A stretch of 64,000 nt of DNA from Bemisia tabaci (lineage: Eukaryota > Arthropoda > Insecta > Hemiptera > Aleyrodidae): the NCBI RefSeq assembly GCF_918797505.1, contig NC_092795.1, positions 15,239,131-15,303,130 of the forward strand, given 5' to 3'. Made by a program: the position numbers and the translations under genes. The notes beneath the pieces are model-generated. The model had not been told where the DNA came from and did no database searches. It worked only from the letters and a program-made list of their open reading frames with translations. This document shows, in pieces, positions 46,115-57,855 of this stretch; the stretch's first letter is position 1, and every line of letters starts with the position of its first letter.

Positions 46115-49100
46115 CTGTCGAAAAGAGAAATGAAAGTTTTTTAGCGAGATAAAAAAGCCGCAATAGCAAGAAATATTAGCTAGGTAAAAGCAATAGCATA
46201 GCGTAATATTCAATGAGAGTTTTAAGATCAAATGATTTATTATAAATATTGAATTTTAGAATCAAAAGCATTATGTTAGAATGAGAGACCTTAAAAACGC
46301 CATTTAAGGGTGAAAATACATTTTTATCTGGACCAGCTGTAAATTTTTTACATTTTATGCAGGGTGTATTGTGTCCAAATGATACCATGTCAGTCCAAAA
46401 ACATTTTATTCCTGAAGATCATTTGGAATATGAGGGAGCAGAGTTCATTTATTCCTCACTTCTCTGGCTTTTTTTGGCAGGCTGGTTCTTCAGAATTTGC
46501 TTACTTTTTTAAACAATAAAGGCCAAAGTTGAACAAAAAACTAGGACACGTACTAAAAAGGGTGCATTGCTACAAGAGTTTTAGAGGTAAAATCTTCTGA
46601 AATTGCTCCTGCATTAAAAGTTATTTCAGACTTTTGGTGTTTCTGATAGTAATTTCTAAAGAAGGGCCATTGTCTTTACATACTTATTAGGAAAAATAAT
46701 GGATTTTTTGCAATAAATGTAATTTTCGTAATTAGAGATACGAAAATGAAAGCAATAGCGAGACAAAATTTTGATCCAGAAATTGGCCAGTTGGCCACAT
46801 AGGGTTACACTGAAATTTCCAAGAAATATAATGAGACGGGCATTGGACTTAAAAATGTATACTAAAACTTGGATATTTTTCACCAGAACATACGCCGGAG
46901 ATTTGATTTTTAAAAAGTTCTATGCATGAATAGTACAAGACTTGACATGAATAGTAGGGTAGGGAAAAAAAGGAGGTGTTTGCATCTTGAGGATTGTTTA
47001 CTCCGTGACGTAGGTTGGTGCAGGTACTAGAGCAAAATCCGGAATTCGAAGTATTAAAAATGGACCATAACGTCCAATTTTTTTTGCTTGAATCAACTCA
47101 TGATGTAATTTCAAACACTTGATATAGAATGAATTTTTTCCATAAACTAAGTACACCATTTCCAAGAAAATCGATGGTAAAAACTGTCCATATCGATGTC
47201 ATCAAAAACATCCGAGATGCCCAAAATGCAAACACCTCATTTTTTACCCTCTGGGATAGTAGAGCAAAGTCTGCTTCTTTCTCAAAACTTTGTCAAGTTG
47301 AAAAAATACCATGAATTGATAAAGTTAAACTTAGAATTAAAAGTAAAAATCGGTCAGAGCCACGAGTATTTCAACAATGGGTAAAATGGAATGAATGATC
47401 ACTAGTCCATTCTTTACGGCAGTAAACATGGGGGAGGGGGAATGTGAGGTGAGAAGATCAAAAGAGGCAGATATAAAATTACTTGTGCTCTAGAAATGCC
47501 CTGAGATTTGTTCCTTACATGAATTCATTGTTTTCGGTCTTGAACTTCTAAGCAGATCTAAGAGAAATGAGAAGGTAATAAGATTTTTTGCTTCAAAAAT
47601 ACTTTTGAATCCTTGAATTGTCTTTCGTTTTTTAAGAAAAAAAGAAGAAAAAAATGGACAAAAATACAGGTATTTTTTGTATAACAAGAATTCACACAAA
47701 TACTCAAACAATGATGACGGCAGGTGTTACCTACATACTTAAAAAATGAGTAAATTGAGGAACTTAAATCGGTGAGAGCTGCACTGTGAAAAATTATTCC
47801 AACTATGAAACAGTAGAGAAAAAGGAATTATGAAAAACGATAATAAAAATGTGTTCAAACTTAAGGATATTTAATAAAAAATAAAATAAAACAATATTTC
47901 CTTCCAAATTCTGAGTTATTGACTGAATTTTTTAGGATATGGTTTGAGAAAGTGCCTTGAGTCAGAGGGTTGAGAATGAACAGAAAATGGAGGAACAATA
48001 AATTTCGGAGAGAGACCCTGACCGATTTTTAGTAAAATTTTTAACTCAAGCTGATAAGAAACTGTCCTTCAACCTAAGAAAGAAAGGAAAAAAACTCTTT
48101 ATTCTTTTCGAGGCCTTTTGTAATGAAAATCAGCACCATATTGACCTAGAAGTATCATACCTAAGGAATAGTCAAAAATTATAATCAACCCAACCTTATT
48201 TTACCAAGAAGAAATGAGGCAGTCTCTCATGCGGGATCATTGGAGAAATAAGGAGGGAGAAATGTGGCAAGAAGGATTTTTTGTTTTGTTCGCAATAACT
48301 TATTTATGGACAAGAGAAGATTACTAGAAACGAAGAGCAGCATGTCAACCAATTCTTGTACCCCAAAATAAAAAAAAACTTTGTTGAATGCAGAGAAATT
48401 GAAAAAAAAAATAGGTGACGAGGAAAAAACCTCAGCTTTCAGGTCATCTAATTTGAAAATAGAGTTCTGAGAAGAGAAATGATTCCTTTCACTTCGAAAA
48501 TATTGAATTTCCAAGGGAACTACCATAACAAGTATACATTTCGTTGCTATGATAGGTAGGTACGTCCAAAGAGTTGGTAGGTAAAGACTGTCTGATAATT
48601 TATGACATACACACACTTTCAGAATTTTACTAATGGACTTTCAGTGTCAAATCATCACACTGAAATGCTTCTTTTAAGAAGATTTTCGAGAGATTCTTAT
48701 TCAAAGGAGTACTCTTGTAAATTCCACCCACAGCTTGCCCAGCTCAATATGAAAGAAAATGATGGTCATTGTTTCCATCTGCGCAAGAGAAACTTATGTC
48801 TTTTCTTGAGCAGAGTACCTAGATACCTTAAAATATTAAATTTCCAATTTAAACACTCATACAAAATCTAGGCGATTATTTTTCCTCTCTCGCATGGAGA
48901 TGGGCTCACAGCATTGGAGTAGTTTACACACCGATGGATGCAGTTCTAAATATTTTGTAGTTTCACAGTTGAAATCAAGACAAATAATTTATTAGTCCAT
49001 TAATCCATCTAATTTGAATAGAATTTGAAATTTTTGTAAAGATAAAAGGACATGTCAAAAAAAATGACACTCATTGAGCAGGAATGACTACTAGACTTAA

Positions 49101-49612
49101 TATTTTTATTCAAGAACAGTTGAAGTTTAAAAAGTTGTAACAAGAAAAAAACCAAAGTGGAAACAATGGCAGGAATAAACGGAAGTTAGGGATACTTCTT
49201 AAAATTAAAGAAAGTTCCTTTAGGTTTCTCTTTTTTACTCCTTTTTTTTGAGAGCAATGTGTTACCTAGAGGTAAGTATCTCCAATAATCGACAAATATA
49301 AACAGAGAGTGAAATTTTGCATGAATTGAATTCCATATCTTAGTGGTTTCGAAAGACTTAGACAGGGACATACAAACATGACGAATTGATTTTAAAAATA
49401 TTACAAAAAGCTAATAATTTTGTACACATGTAGCTCTGACCGATTTTTTGGTGGTTAGAGGAAAGTTGGGAAAATATTCTAGAGACAAAAATGGCAAAGA
49501 AAAGATAATGAAACGAAAGGTGATGTTTGAGAAGCCATTAGGTACTTGGTAGGCAAACAGAGAGAAATAAAATCTAGGAAACAGGCTGATTTGAAACAAA
49601 AAATCCAAGTAC
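46115..49612. other. Gap between zinc-finger and peroxiredoxin exons; no exon recognised
   Basis: 3.5 kb of AT-rich sequence. I looked on the minus strand for a start exon with a signal peptide and a phase-1 donor and found none convincing. It is either one intron of a fused gene or the promoter of a separate peroxiredoxin gene with a short first exon. Confidence 0.4.
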
Positions 49613-50109
49613 CTTTAATTGATAATGAGTCGAAATCTATTATCTGAATATCATCATTGTCAGTGCTAACTTTTGCGTCTGAGGTTGACCAAGAGGCTGC
49701 TTTTCCAGTCGCTTTTCTGCTTTTCTTGGCTGCTTCAAACGATTTTTTACAGACGGCGCTTAATTTCTCATCTTGCATATTTTCGCAATTTTTAAGGTGC
49801 TTCTTGGCTTGAGCATGATTTCTTATCACTGTTACGTCAGCCATCATTTCTTTGTCACAGGCAATACACTTTGCTTTATACACATTATCATCTAGTGGCT
49901 CTAACCAACCACGACATTCAGGTAAGTCTTCCCAAGCTTTGCGATACTTTTGTGTTCTTCTTTTACTGCTCACTTTTGCCTCGGGGCTTGAGGAAATTGC
50001 ATTAATAGAGCTCAAGTCTACTGTATTGATAGGAGTTTGAATGATATTATAACTTCTTCTGGGTGCATTCATGTCTTGTTCAGCACTCTCTTCAAAGGTG
50101 ACCAAAAGC
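49613..50109 (-). CDS. Exon with BED-like C2H2 zinc finger (module B)
   Basis: Open exon with a donor at AAAG|GTACTT (phase 1). It encodes a zinc finger C-x2-C...H-x5-H in C-I-A-C-D-K ... H-A-Q-A-K-K-H, preceded by a W-x-x-L-P-E-C-R-G-W-L motif, then a Lys-rich and an Asp-rich tail. It is clearly homologous to the finger in module A (51824-52614). Two acceptors are possible: one before 50109 (phase 2) and one before 50089 (phase 1, inside the open frame). Only the second joins the exons upstream. The outgoing phase fits peroxiredoxin exon 45986-46114. Confidence 0.7.
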
Positions 50110-50499
50110 CTGAATCATAGAATAAAATAATTACTGCCTTTCCTAGTTACAAAATATCTTGGCATTTACTTAAAAAGAAAGAAGAAAGTTGAGTTAAACT
50201 AATTTTCAAAGAGTACCTACTTATTACAGCTCCTCTTTAAGAAGACTTATTTCGAAGTTTTAGAATTTTTGAACAAAAATAACACTATTCCGGACTCCCC
50301 ATAGTAATTACTGACCCATTTGGTGCAAAATTGCCTCTTCTCTATCTATACCTTATAAAATTATCTGTCAGGGTGTAAGGGTTAGCTCAATGGGCTATTT
50401 GAAAATCCGAGAAAAAAATTAAGTTTAGGATTGAGATGGTTAGGAGGCTACGAGAGTTGAAAATACAAAGGCTCTGACCGGGTGAGGGGAGAGAATAGA

Positions 50500-50985
50500 C
50501 TAACCAGGTAACTCTTCCTCACTGAGGATTGTCATATACTGTTGTTCAGTCCCATCCTCAGCATCGATGATGACCTTCATTTCTTCTCCTTCTGAGGAAA
50601 TCTGAACAGCAGCTGCCTCAGAAACAGGCACAGCAGGCTCTTTAGATTTCTTAGAGGTGGGTAATTTTGGCAACTGCACAACGACAAAGTTACTTCGTTT
50701 GTCATTTACATCCAAGGGTGAATTGATGGCTGCATTAGCACGGTACAAAATATTCGGAGTTAACTTTAAATTGTCTTGATTACTAGCTGTGCTATCCGAG
50801 GGTGAATTGATGGCTGCAGTAGCACGCTGCAAAATATTCGGAGTTAACTTGAAATTGTCTTCTTGCAGTTCTGCCAGTTGCTTGCCCGAGGCACCCACAT
50901 GGTCAATTTTCATTAATTTACGCACTGTCGGTAAAGATTGTGTGGAGGGCTTGAACTTCATATGAAACAATCTATCCTCATCCAT
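50500..50985 (-). CDS. Putative first exon with duplicated motif
   Basis: Starts MDEDRLF at 50985 after an in-frame stop upstream and no AG acceptor in between, so the ATG looks like a true start. Two copies of a 20-residue unit occur, with the shared core L-T-P-N-I-L-x-R-A-x-A-A-I-N-S-P. The C-terminal part is acidic. The frame either stops at TAG (50500-50502) or splices at G|GTTAGT in phase 1 after E-E-E-L-P. The family is unknown. It probably belongs to the zinc-finger locus as an alternative first exon. Confidence 0.5.
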   Translation of the reverse strand: MDEDRLFHMKFKPSTQSLPTVRKLMKIDHVGASGKQLAELQEDNFKLTPNILQRATAAINSPSDSTASNQDNLKLTPNILYRANAAINSPLDVNDKRSNFVVVQLPKLPTSKKSKEPAVPVSEAAAVQISSEGEEMKVIIDAEDGTEQQYMTILSEEELPG

Positions 50986-51008
50986 GGTGTGCAGTAAATA
51001 TTTACACG

Positions 51009-51016
51009 TTTATATA
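51009..51016 (-). promoter_or_regulatory. TATA-like box upstream of 50985
   Basis: TATATAAA on the minus strand 24-31 bases before the ATG at 50985. That leaves almost no room for a 5' UTR, so it may be chance in AT-rich DNA. Confidence 0.25.
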
Positions 51017-51823
51017 AGGGTTTGAAGAATAAAGAGCTGCTTCGACTAAGGACACTCCAAAATAGTCCGAGAAGCATTTGACATTTGCCTCTGCTAGTTA
51101 AATTGTCTTGCAAATGTTTAGCGTTTTGCCAAATCTAATCAGCTAAGTTGAATTTTCAGACCTGCCGAGAGTGATGACAAGACAAGAAATTAATAATGAG
51201 TCAACACGCGCGATGATTAAAAAGCCACAGATCCAATCCAATGGATATAAAAGACATTGCTTTTTTCTAAAAAAACAATTTAAAGGGAAGATTTCCGAGG
51301 TAAAGTGGGTGACAAGAGAAGAAAAACCAAAGCTGGCAAAAAAGTTTCGTCATACGAAAAATTGGTGGAGGAGGCATCTGAGGGATTCCAAGGAATGTGA
51401 GAAAAGGATCAACGGATTCACACCACTTGAATTCCCGGATACACCGAAAACTACAATCCATGAAGTTGTATTATACAATTGTTTAATTTGACAGAAATAT
51501 GCTCAAACTTTTCCATACCCAGGAGCAAAATGAAACTTGCAACCCAGTTCAAAGAGGAGGGATATGGAAAAAATTCCTATGTAAAAAAACAAAACAAAAA
51601 AAATACACAAAAAACCGAACATTATTTTACCCTACAAGACAAGAAAATAGATGGCCTTTTACTTATTTTGACAACTTACCTAGGATAATTACTTTTCTTT
51701 CTCTTCACCTGAATTAGGTACAATAAAACTAAGGATTGAAAGACAGTTAATTCAGCAGTGAGCTCAGCTTAAGAAAACCAAGGAGCAAACATTTTGTTCC
51801 ATGAACGTAAATGCTAGACCAAC

Positions 51824-54489
51824 CTGAAGGAATAACAATCTCAAGTTGGGGTCGAGAATCAGGCACCTGAATAGCAGGTCCACCATCGTTTGATGATTCA
51901 CTAGAATGTTTCCGACGAAAAGGTACAGCATTGAACATACTGTTCGAAACGGGACTACCGGTGATTGATGATCTAGGTCTTTCAAGAAAATCATTTGATG
52001 AGCTCCGCCACTGTTCCAATAGAGTATAATGTTTCCGTGTGGCTCCATGTTTTTCTAACTCACTCTTTCCTGCGTTCAGAACTTTATTACAAATGGTACA
52101 AAAAGCTTTGTCACGTAATGAATGCGGTTGTAGCCATTCTTTAAATTCACTCATCTTTAGCCACTCGTTGCGAAATCGTTTGGTGCTTGGGGGTTTCTTC
52201 ACAGGAGAGTCATTCAATGATTTCGACTGAACCAGATTCTGGAACTCACTGACGGACATTTTCGGTTCAACTATTTCCAGTAATTCTTTCACCGTTAGTC
52301 TTCTGGGTTCGCTGCAGTGATTATTATTGTCTGACTCTGAAGATTCCAAAGTCTTCAACTTTTCTAATATATTACTCTCCCCAATCCGTTCCTCAATGGT
52401 GAAAACAATACTTTCATTTTGAGTTGGATCAATGTCAAATTGATTTTCTGATGAAATTTCCTGCTCTTTGTCCACATTTTGATATTCTATCATGCTGCTG
52501 TCATTCCCTTCATCATTTTCGAGTCTAGCTTTTTTTCTTACGTCAATCTCAAAATCGTCAAATTTCTTTTTCACTGGCTTCCTTTCAGATTTTCGAACTG
52601 TGTCATTTTCCGAGCTGTGACGATATAAAATTAAAAGAACAAAATAAATGCATGAAAATAGAGGAATGAAAACACACGAGCTCTGAAATTCTAAAATGAC
52701 TACATCATGAATATGCTTTGTATTGGAAAACTTTTCATTGGGGGCTGTTCATAAAATACATGATGCTCCATGGGAGAAGAGCGTTGCCCTATTTTGTTTA
52801 TACATGTTTGTTTCTACAATTGTATCAAAGTTGTTTGGAGTTAAATACGCATGTTTCAAAAGTGTTCACTTGGAAGTTTTCAATGTGCATCTCTTGATAC
52901 TAATAGTAAGTATTCAACTAGGTTTGAAACGCTCAAGTGAACATGGGTATTGTCAACATGGTCGAGTGGTTTTTTCTTCACTAAGGCTATTGTAAAGGAT
53001 GCAATAATCAATTTTCAGCCTCTTCTTATGAACAGTATTTCAACTAAGTTTAATGGAGAGATACCATGTCACATGAGGATTGAACCGAAAAGAAGAGGTT
53101 GAAAGTTTTATTTCTCAAAGGTTTTTAGAGACTAAAAGGGTTCAATTTTTGCTTTCAGTGCGTATGTACATGCAAAATATTTTTTCTGGATTACAAATTT
53201 TTGAACAGGGACACTAGGGTGTTAGTTGAGAAGATTCATGAGGTCGATAGCCCCTGCACAAGAGCTAAGAGAATCATCTTCACTTGAAAAATGCAATATT
53301 CAGAAAGATAAAGTCATGATTCTGTTTGAAAAAGAAAAATTTGCATTCATTACAGAAGTTGGTTATTGTCTCAAGTGCAAGGTTTTTTCGAAAAAAAAGT
53401 TTCTGCTTTCATTGCTCCGAATTTATTGGTTGAGAATGATTTGTCAGGCTCATGCGCAGCTCATCCTTTTGTTGACTAAAGGGCTTTTTCCTTATCCAGA
53501 ACACAGTGGAACGCGATGAACATTGGTATTTTCATATACCGTTCCTCAGCTGCGATCCAAGCGTTCCAGTGGATTGGGATGGAACGGATGGATCGCTCTT
53601 CCGAATTGGGTTGAGATCATGTTCCAATGTGATCCTAACCTACTTATAAAATTTTCCGTCCTTAACAAATGAAACCTACCACCAAGTTTGAATTTTTTTT
53701 CACTTGGAACACTTGATATCGGTTCGGATCGCTCAGGATTCCATTCCATTTCGTACCACCCTGTTCCGCAATAAAAAAAAACCCTCAGGAGGTCAAAATC
53801 TGTCATGATCTGTTTTTTCTTTGATTGATGCATTATATCACACACCAATTTAACCACGCCAGAATTCAGGACGAAACATCATTAGGCGCGTTCACTTGGC
53901 TAACCGCTCAAGACTCCTCTGCCAAAGGTGCTCTACAGTCATGGACCAAGAGAAAGAATATTTATTCTGCTATTTATTCTTACTAATTGTATTTGATACG
54001 AAGTGTTGATCCATATCACACTGATGATAGAAAGCGCTACGATGGAGGGCTCGTCAAGCTACTCGTCAGACGGCCTGATGAGCAGTTCCGCAAGACGTGT
54101 GAACACACTATAAGCTTAGAACTGTTCATAACTCGCTTCCAAGGCAGATGAAGTAAGGTTGTGGCATTTCGAGTTGAGCCGCCATTTTAAAGGCTATGAC
54201 GCCCAGAGGGTACATGCTTTGCCATGCGAGCAGGATGTACCCGAAACGTGCCGAATGCAGGATGCCATGTGATAACAAGAGGGTACGAAATGCGACCACC
54301 ATTCTTCATCCGCCTTGACTCACTTCCTTTTCAAGATGTGACTTGGTTCCTTTCTATTGGATTCAATCCAGTTGTGACTGAGGTAAAAATGATGTATAGA
54401 TACAAAAAAAGCGACTGAAAAGAGTCGAAGATGGTACAGAGCAAATGATAACATTACCCGGCTTCTTTCATCGTCTCGGTGACATCCAT
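51824..54489 (-). CDS. Zinc-finger protein, 5' exons (module A)
   Basis: Exon 1 (54489-54458) encodes MDVTETMKEA plus a split codon at GCCGG|GTAATG. Exon 2 (52614-51824) follows an acceptor tatatcgtcacag in the matching phase 2 and ends at TCAG|GTTGGT in phase 1. Exon 2 carries a basic stretch (likely nuclear localisation), an acidic part, and a finger C-T-I-C-N-K...H-G-A-T-R-K-H preceded by E-W-L-K-M-S-E-F-K-E-W-L. The finger has the same architecture as module B, so the two probably belong to one protein. Next exon by phase: 50089-49613 or 46114-45986. Function unknown; BED-like fingers bind DNA in chromatin and transposase-derived proteins. If unspliced, the frame stops at 51747. Confidence 0.65.
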
Positions 54490-54765
54490 CCTGATAGGAT
54501 AATTAATTAAGTGGATTACTGCACTTATTAAGCACTCGAAAGCATAACTAAAGAAAAGTTCGCTTGGTAATTAAGTTACATTAAAATTTGACGTTGTTCC
54601 ACTCGCTGCTTTAACTGTTATTCGTCGCCATTTTACAATTTGGGATGTAAACAATACCTCCAAGACCGACCAGACTATACCTCTGAAGATTCATTTGGAG
54701 GTTAGAAAACATCTGGGCTGCTTGCAGTGAACTAAAGTGTATTAGTGCAGTTAGTTGGTGTGGTG
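54490..54765. promoter_or_regulatory. 5' flank of zinc-finger gene
   Basis: Short unique sequence between the zinc-finger start codon and the transposon nest, containing gccattttac at about 54625. With 59231-59345 it probably formed a compact bidirectional promoter before the insertion. Confidence 0.4.
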
Positions 54766-55098
54766 TAGAGTCCCTTTATACCCAGAGTTAAGACAACTCG
54801 ATTATCAGCTGACTGGCAGCCGGCCTTGGCTGGCCATGGAGGCCGAAACGAGTGCACCCGAATGAACGATATTGAGGGAAAAGGATCAGGAATCCTGCGA
54901 TGTCTGCAGAGATGGAAAGTGAAATTTCACGTTTTGAAATTTCATGAAATTTCACGTGAAATTTCATGAAATTTCACAAGGCCCAAATAAATTTCAAAAA
55001 AATTGAAATTTGTTGATTTTTCAAAGAAATATTGTTACTAAGCCTCGGAAACGGTTCAGATGATCCTCCTGCTGATGCAGCAGAATATGGCCCACTAA

Positions 55099-55617
55099 GG
55101 GCCGTTCCTGTCAAATCGGGTCTCAACTGCTAGTTGACGAACTACCAGTTAAAGGTAACTTCCAGTTCGACCTGAAGGAGAGTCTTGTCACTGATTTTCA
55201 ACCTCTAGTTACTGAACAAAGACTACTTGCCAAATAGTGCATTAACATGATTTGTTCCCTCATATCCTTCATCAGGTTGTTTCTAATGTCTGGGAACCCT
55301 TGCCGAAAATTCAATTAGCAGTTGAACGAGAGGACAGAACAACCCCTGCAAAGAGGAGGGTGCGGGTGGCGGGGTCCGCAAACCGAGCCCAGGTAGTTAA
55401 ATCAGGCTCTTTGTGAACCAGTGAAACGCGAAGAACCGGAACGAATGTTTTGTCTGAAGTCCTAGTTGAATCCTAACAGGCAGAAAAAGCACCAGTTGAA
55501 AATCAGCCCGTTAACAGCCTCTCAACCAGTAGTTGTAAATTGACAAGACACACCAACCTCTAGTTGAACCTTAACAGACAGTCAACTACTAGTTGAATGA
55601 TTTGACAGGAACGGCCC
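55099..55617. mobile_element. Harbinger-like element with TAA duplications
   Basis: 519 bp with inverted ends GGGCCGTTCCTGTCAAATC / complement and TAA on both sides (55096-55098, 55618-55620). The interior repeats tagttga/tcaacta motifs, including ctagttg and caactactagttga. A 3-bp TWA duplication with GGGCC ends is Harbinger-like. Confidence 0.85.
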
Positions 55618-55744
55618 TAATGACATAGAATAAATAGACTACGTCAACAGAAGCGAAAGCTCCGTAAGAACCAATGTTAACATTTTTCTGCGCAGATTGA
55701 AACCAATTTCGAGGTTACCTACAAATATAAAAGTGGAAAAAAAC

Positions 55745-56345
55745 CAAAGACATAAAGACGGAGCGCTCGTATCTAAAAGCACGGGGAAAAAGTGAAGCTA
55801 GGTTCGACGCTGCGCGCTTGTGTGAGTGTGTAAATGAGCGCGGGAATCCATGGCGGCAAACGGAAATTTGATTTGAACTTGTCCTCTTGATTTTTGCATA
55901 TTTCTTCTTCGAAACGTATTTTAAATTCCTAAAACGAATATACTAAGAAAGTTCGGTCTGCGTCCTAACATAATACACCTACTTTTGCTCGGTAACAGGC
56001 AGTAATCTCAGATAAAGTTAGTTTTTCTTCTGCTTATGGTGGTTCTGCAGGTTCAAACAGGCCGTTACAGTTCTAGATCAACGTTACTCCCAAATGAAAT
56101 TAATCGGTCGACGACGGACGGAAACTAACCTAGAGTTAAAAAAATATGAGTTTGTACCTGGATTTGGGCAAAAATCAACCTAAAATACTTTGTTTCCGCA
56201 ATTATTTTATTCAGTTCCCGCCCTACATTTGAATTCAAACTTGTCCCAATTTCGCCGCCAATCCTCTAGCCAATAGTAGAGGTGATTGAAAAGAAGCTCT
56301 AGAAGCTTCATTTTTTGCTTTTAGCCCTCCGTCTTTATGTCTTTG
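55745..56345. mobile_element. Innermost hAT-like element
   Basis: 601 bp with exact 19-bp inverted ends CAAAGACATAAAGACGGAG and exact 8-bp duplications AAAAAAAC (55737-55744, 56346-56353). It sits inside the inverted-repeat element. No coding sequence. Confidence 0.85.
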
Positions 56346-57855
56346 AAAAAAACATTAAATTTTAAGCGAATTTACAGTACTTCTTCGGTTTAACGATAAA
56401 TAAGTTAAAAGGAAACTCTTACAATTCCTTAAAACGTATGTATCCGTTATTATTCGACCTCTCCAAAACCGCAAACGTAAACAGTACTTATTGAAACAGC
56501 CTCCTTTCGGTATGCTTCGTTGACATGAAAATGGCGGGGGCTTTCGCTTCTGTTGACGTTAGTCTCTTTATTCTATGCTAATGAGATGCTACACCCAAAG
56601 GAGGGGGCACAAGGGGGGTTTTAGAGAAAGTTAGCCCTAACCTAACCTCCAAACCAAATGTAAACATACATGTACCCAGCAAATCGCGTGGCCGTGGACA
56701 AGATTATAAGAACATCACACCCTTTTAGAAACGTTTTACTTTAGTACTTTTATGTTTTCAGAGATGTGAATAATGGCGAAAAAGCCGAAAAGCCGTGCTC
56801 GGCTTCATTTTGGTATAAAAAAGGGACCCACTCCCACAGGTAAAGATATAGGTGTGTGCGTGTTTTTTAGCAAATGTTTAGCAATGTTTGTTTAGCAATG
56901 TTTTTACAAATAAAATTAAAGTTACTTACGTTTGGAATTACTTGATAAAATTCAAGATGATTGAAAACAATCCATTTTTGAAACTGAGATTTCCGACTCT
57001 AAAATATATATGTTGGCAGTTTGGCACTGCTGAGAATAATCTTTATAGTATAATTGTTAAATATGTAGGACATTAAGTTGGTTCAGAAATATACCACTAA
57101 AAGTGCCGTTTTTTAGCATTACAATTTTTAGCATCAATTTCTCCAACGTTTCTCAAATAAAAGTCCCCCCCCCCCCCTCATAAAAAAACTAGTATTTTCA
57201 TGCCGATGCGTGGAGGAAATTGTTCTTGTGGTGGAGCGGAGGCACTCAAGTGTCAATGATGCATTACTTACGAAAATTAAGGACCCATGACTTACATAAG
57301 TGACATCTGACATGACACCGAAATCTTCGTGATAAAAAACTGAGCTGCTGGAAGAGTGGGTGGTGAGGTTAGGTTAGGTCAGGGGGGGCTGAAAAATCTC
57401 AATATCGAGAATCACCGTTTCTAGGCGTTTCTTGGCCTCTTGAATGTATCCTCAAAAGTTTCAATAAATTTCATGAAATTTCGTGAAATTTCATGAAATT
57501 TCATGAAATTTCACGCGTGAAATTTCACTCGAATAAATTTCATGAAATTTTCCATCTCTGGATGTCTGTCACACCAAAACAACAACATCAACAAATTGAT
57601 CAATTAAAAAGAAAATGAGATTGGTTTGTGAATAATTTCTTAATCTATTTTCATTTTGGACCAATGGAAATAACAATTTACTCTTGATAAACCACAATTA
57701 GGTAATATTTTCATTATTCTTGTTCACATTCGAGGTACCGCCATCTTGGTGCACTCGTTTCGGCCTCCATGAGCGAGAACCAATCAGAATTGGATTTTTT
57801 TTTAGGCCACTTTTAGCCCAACCAAAAGTGAGTTGTCTTAACTCTGGGTATAAAG

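Larger units (their letters stand above)
55093..56586. mobile_element. Inverted-repeat element nested inside the second hAT
   Basis: Left arm catagaataaatagacta and cgtcaacagaagcgaaagc at 55624-55661 is inverted at 56540-56580. The outer end of the left arm is interrupted by the Harbinger-like element. Exact boundaries and class not resolved. Confidence 0.65.
54907..57560. mobile_element. Second hAT-like element, nested
   Basis: Ends CAGAGATGGAAA / TTTCCATCTCTG (one base apart in spacing), with exact 8-bp duplications GATGTCTG at 54899-54906 and 57561-57568. The subterminal regions are packed with gaaatttcatgaaatttc units in both orientations. It contains further nested elements and no recognisable transposase. 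Confidence 0.9.

Noticed and set aside
48227..48616. 129-codon open frame, minus strand, considered as a peroxiredoxin start exon
   Set aside because: No signal peptide at its start, no family likeness and no suitable phase-1 donor.
50109..50505. Direct splice of 50505 to the acceptor before 50109
   Set aside because: Phase 1 into phase 2 causes an early stop; only the internal acceptor before 50089 fits.
53226..53857. Open frames on both strands near the zinc-finger intron
   Set aside because: Short, without splice structure or family marks.
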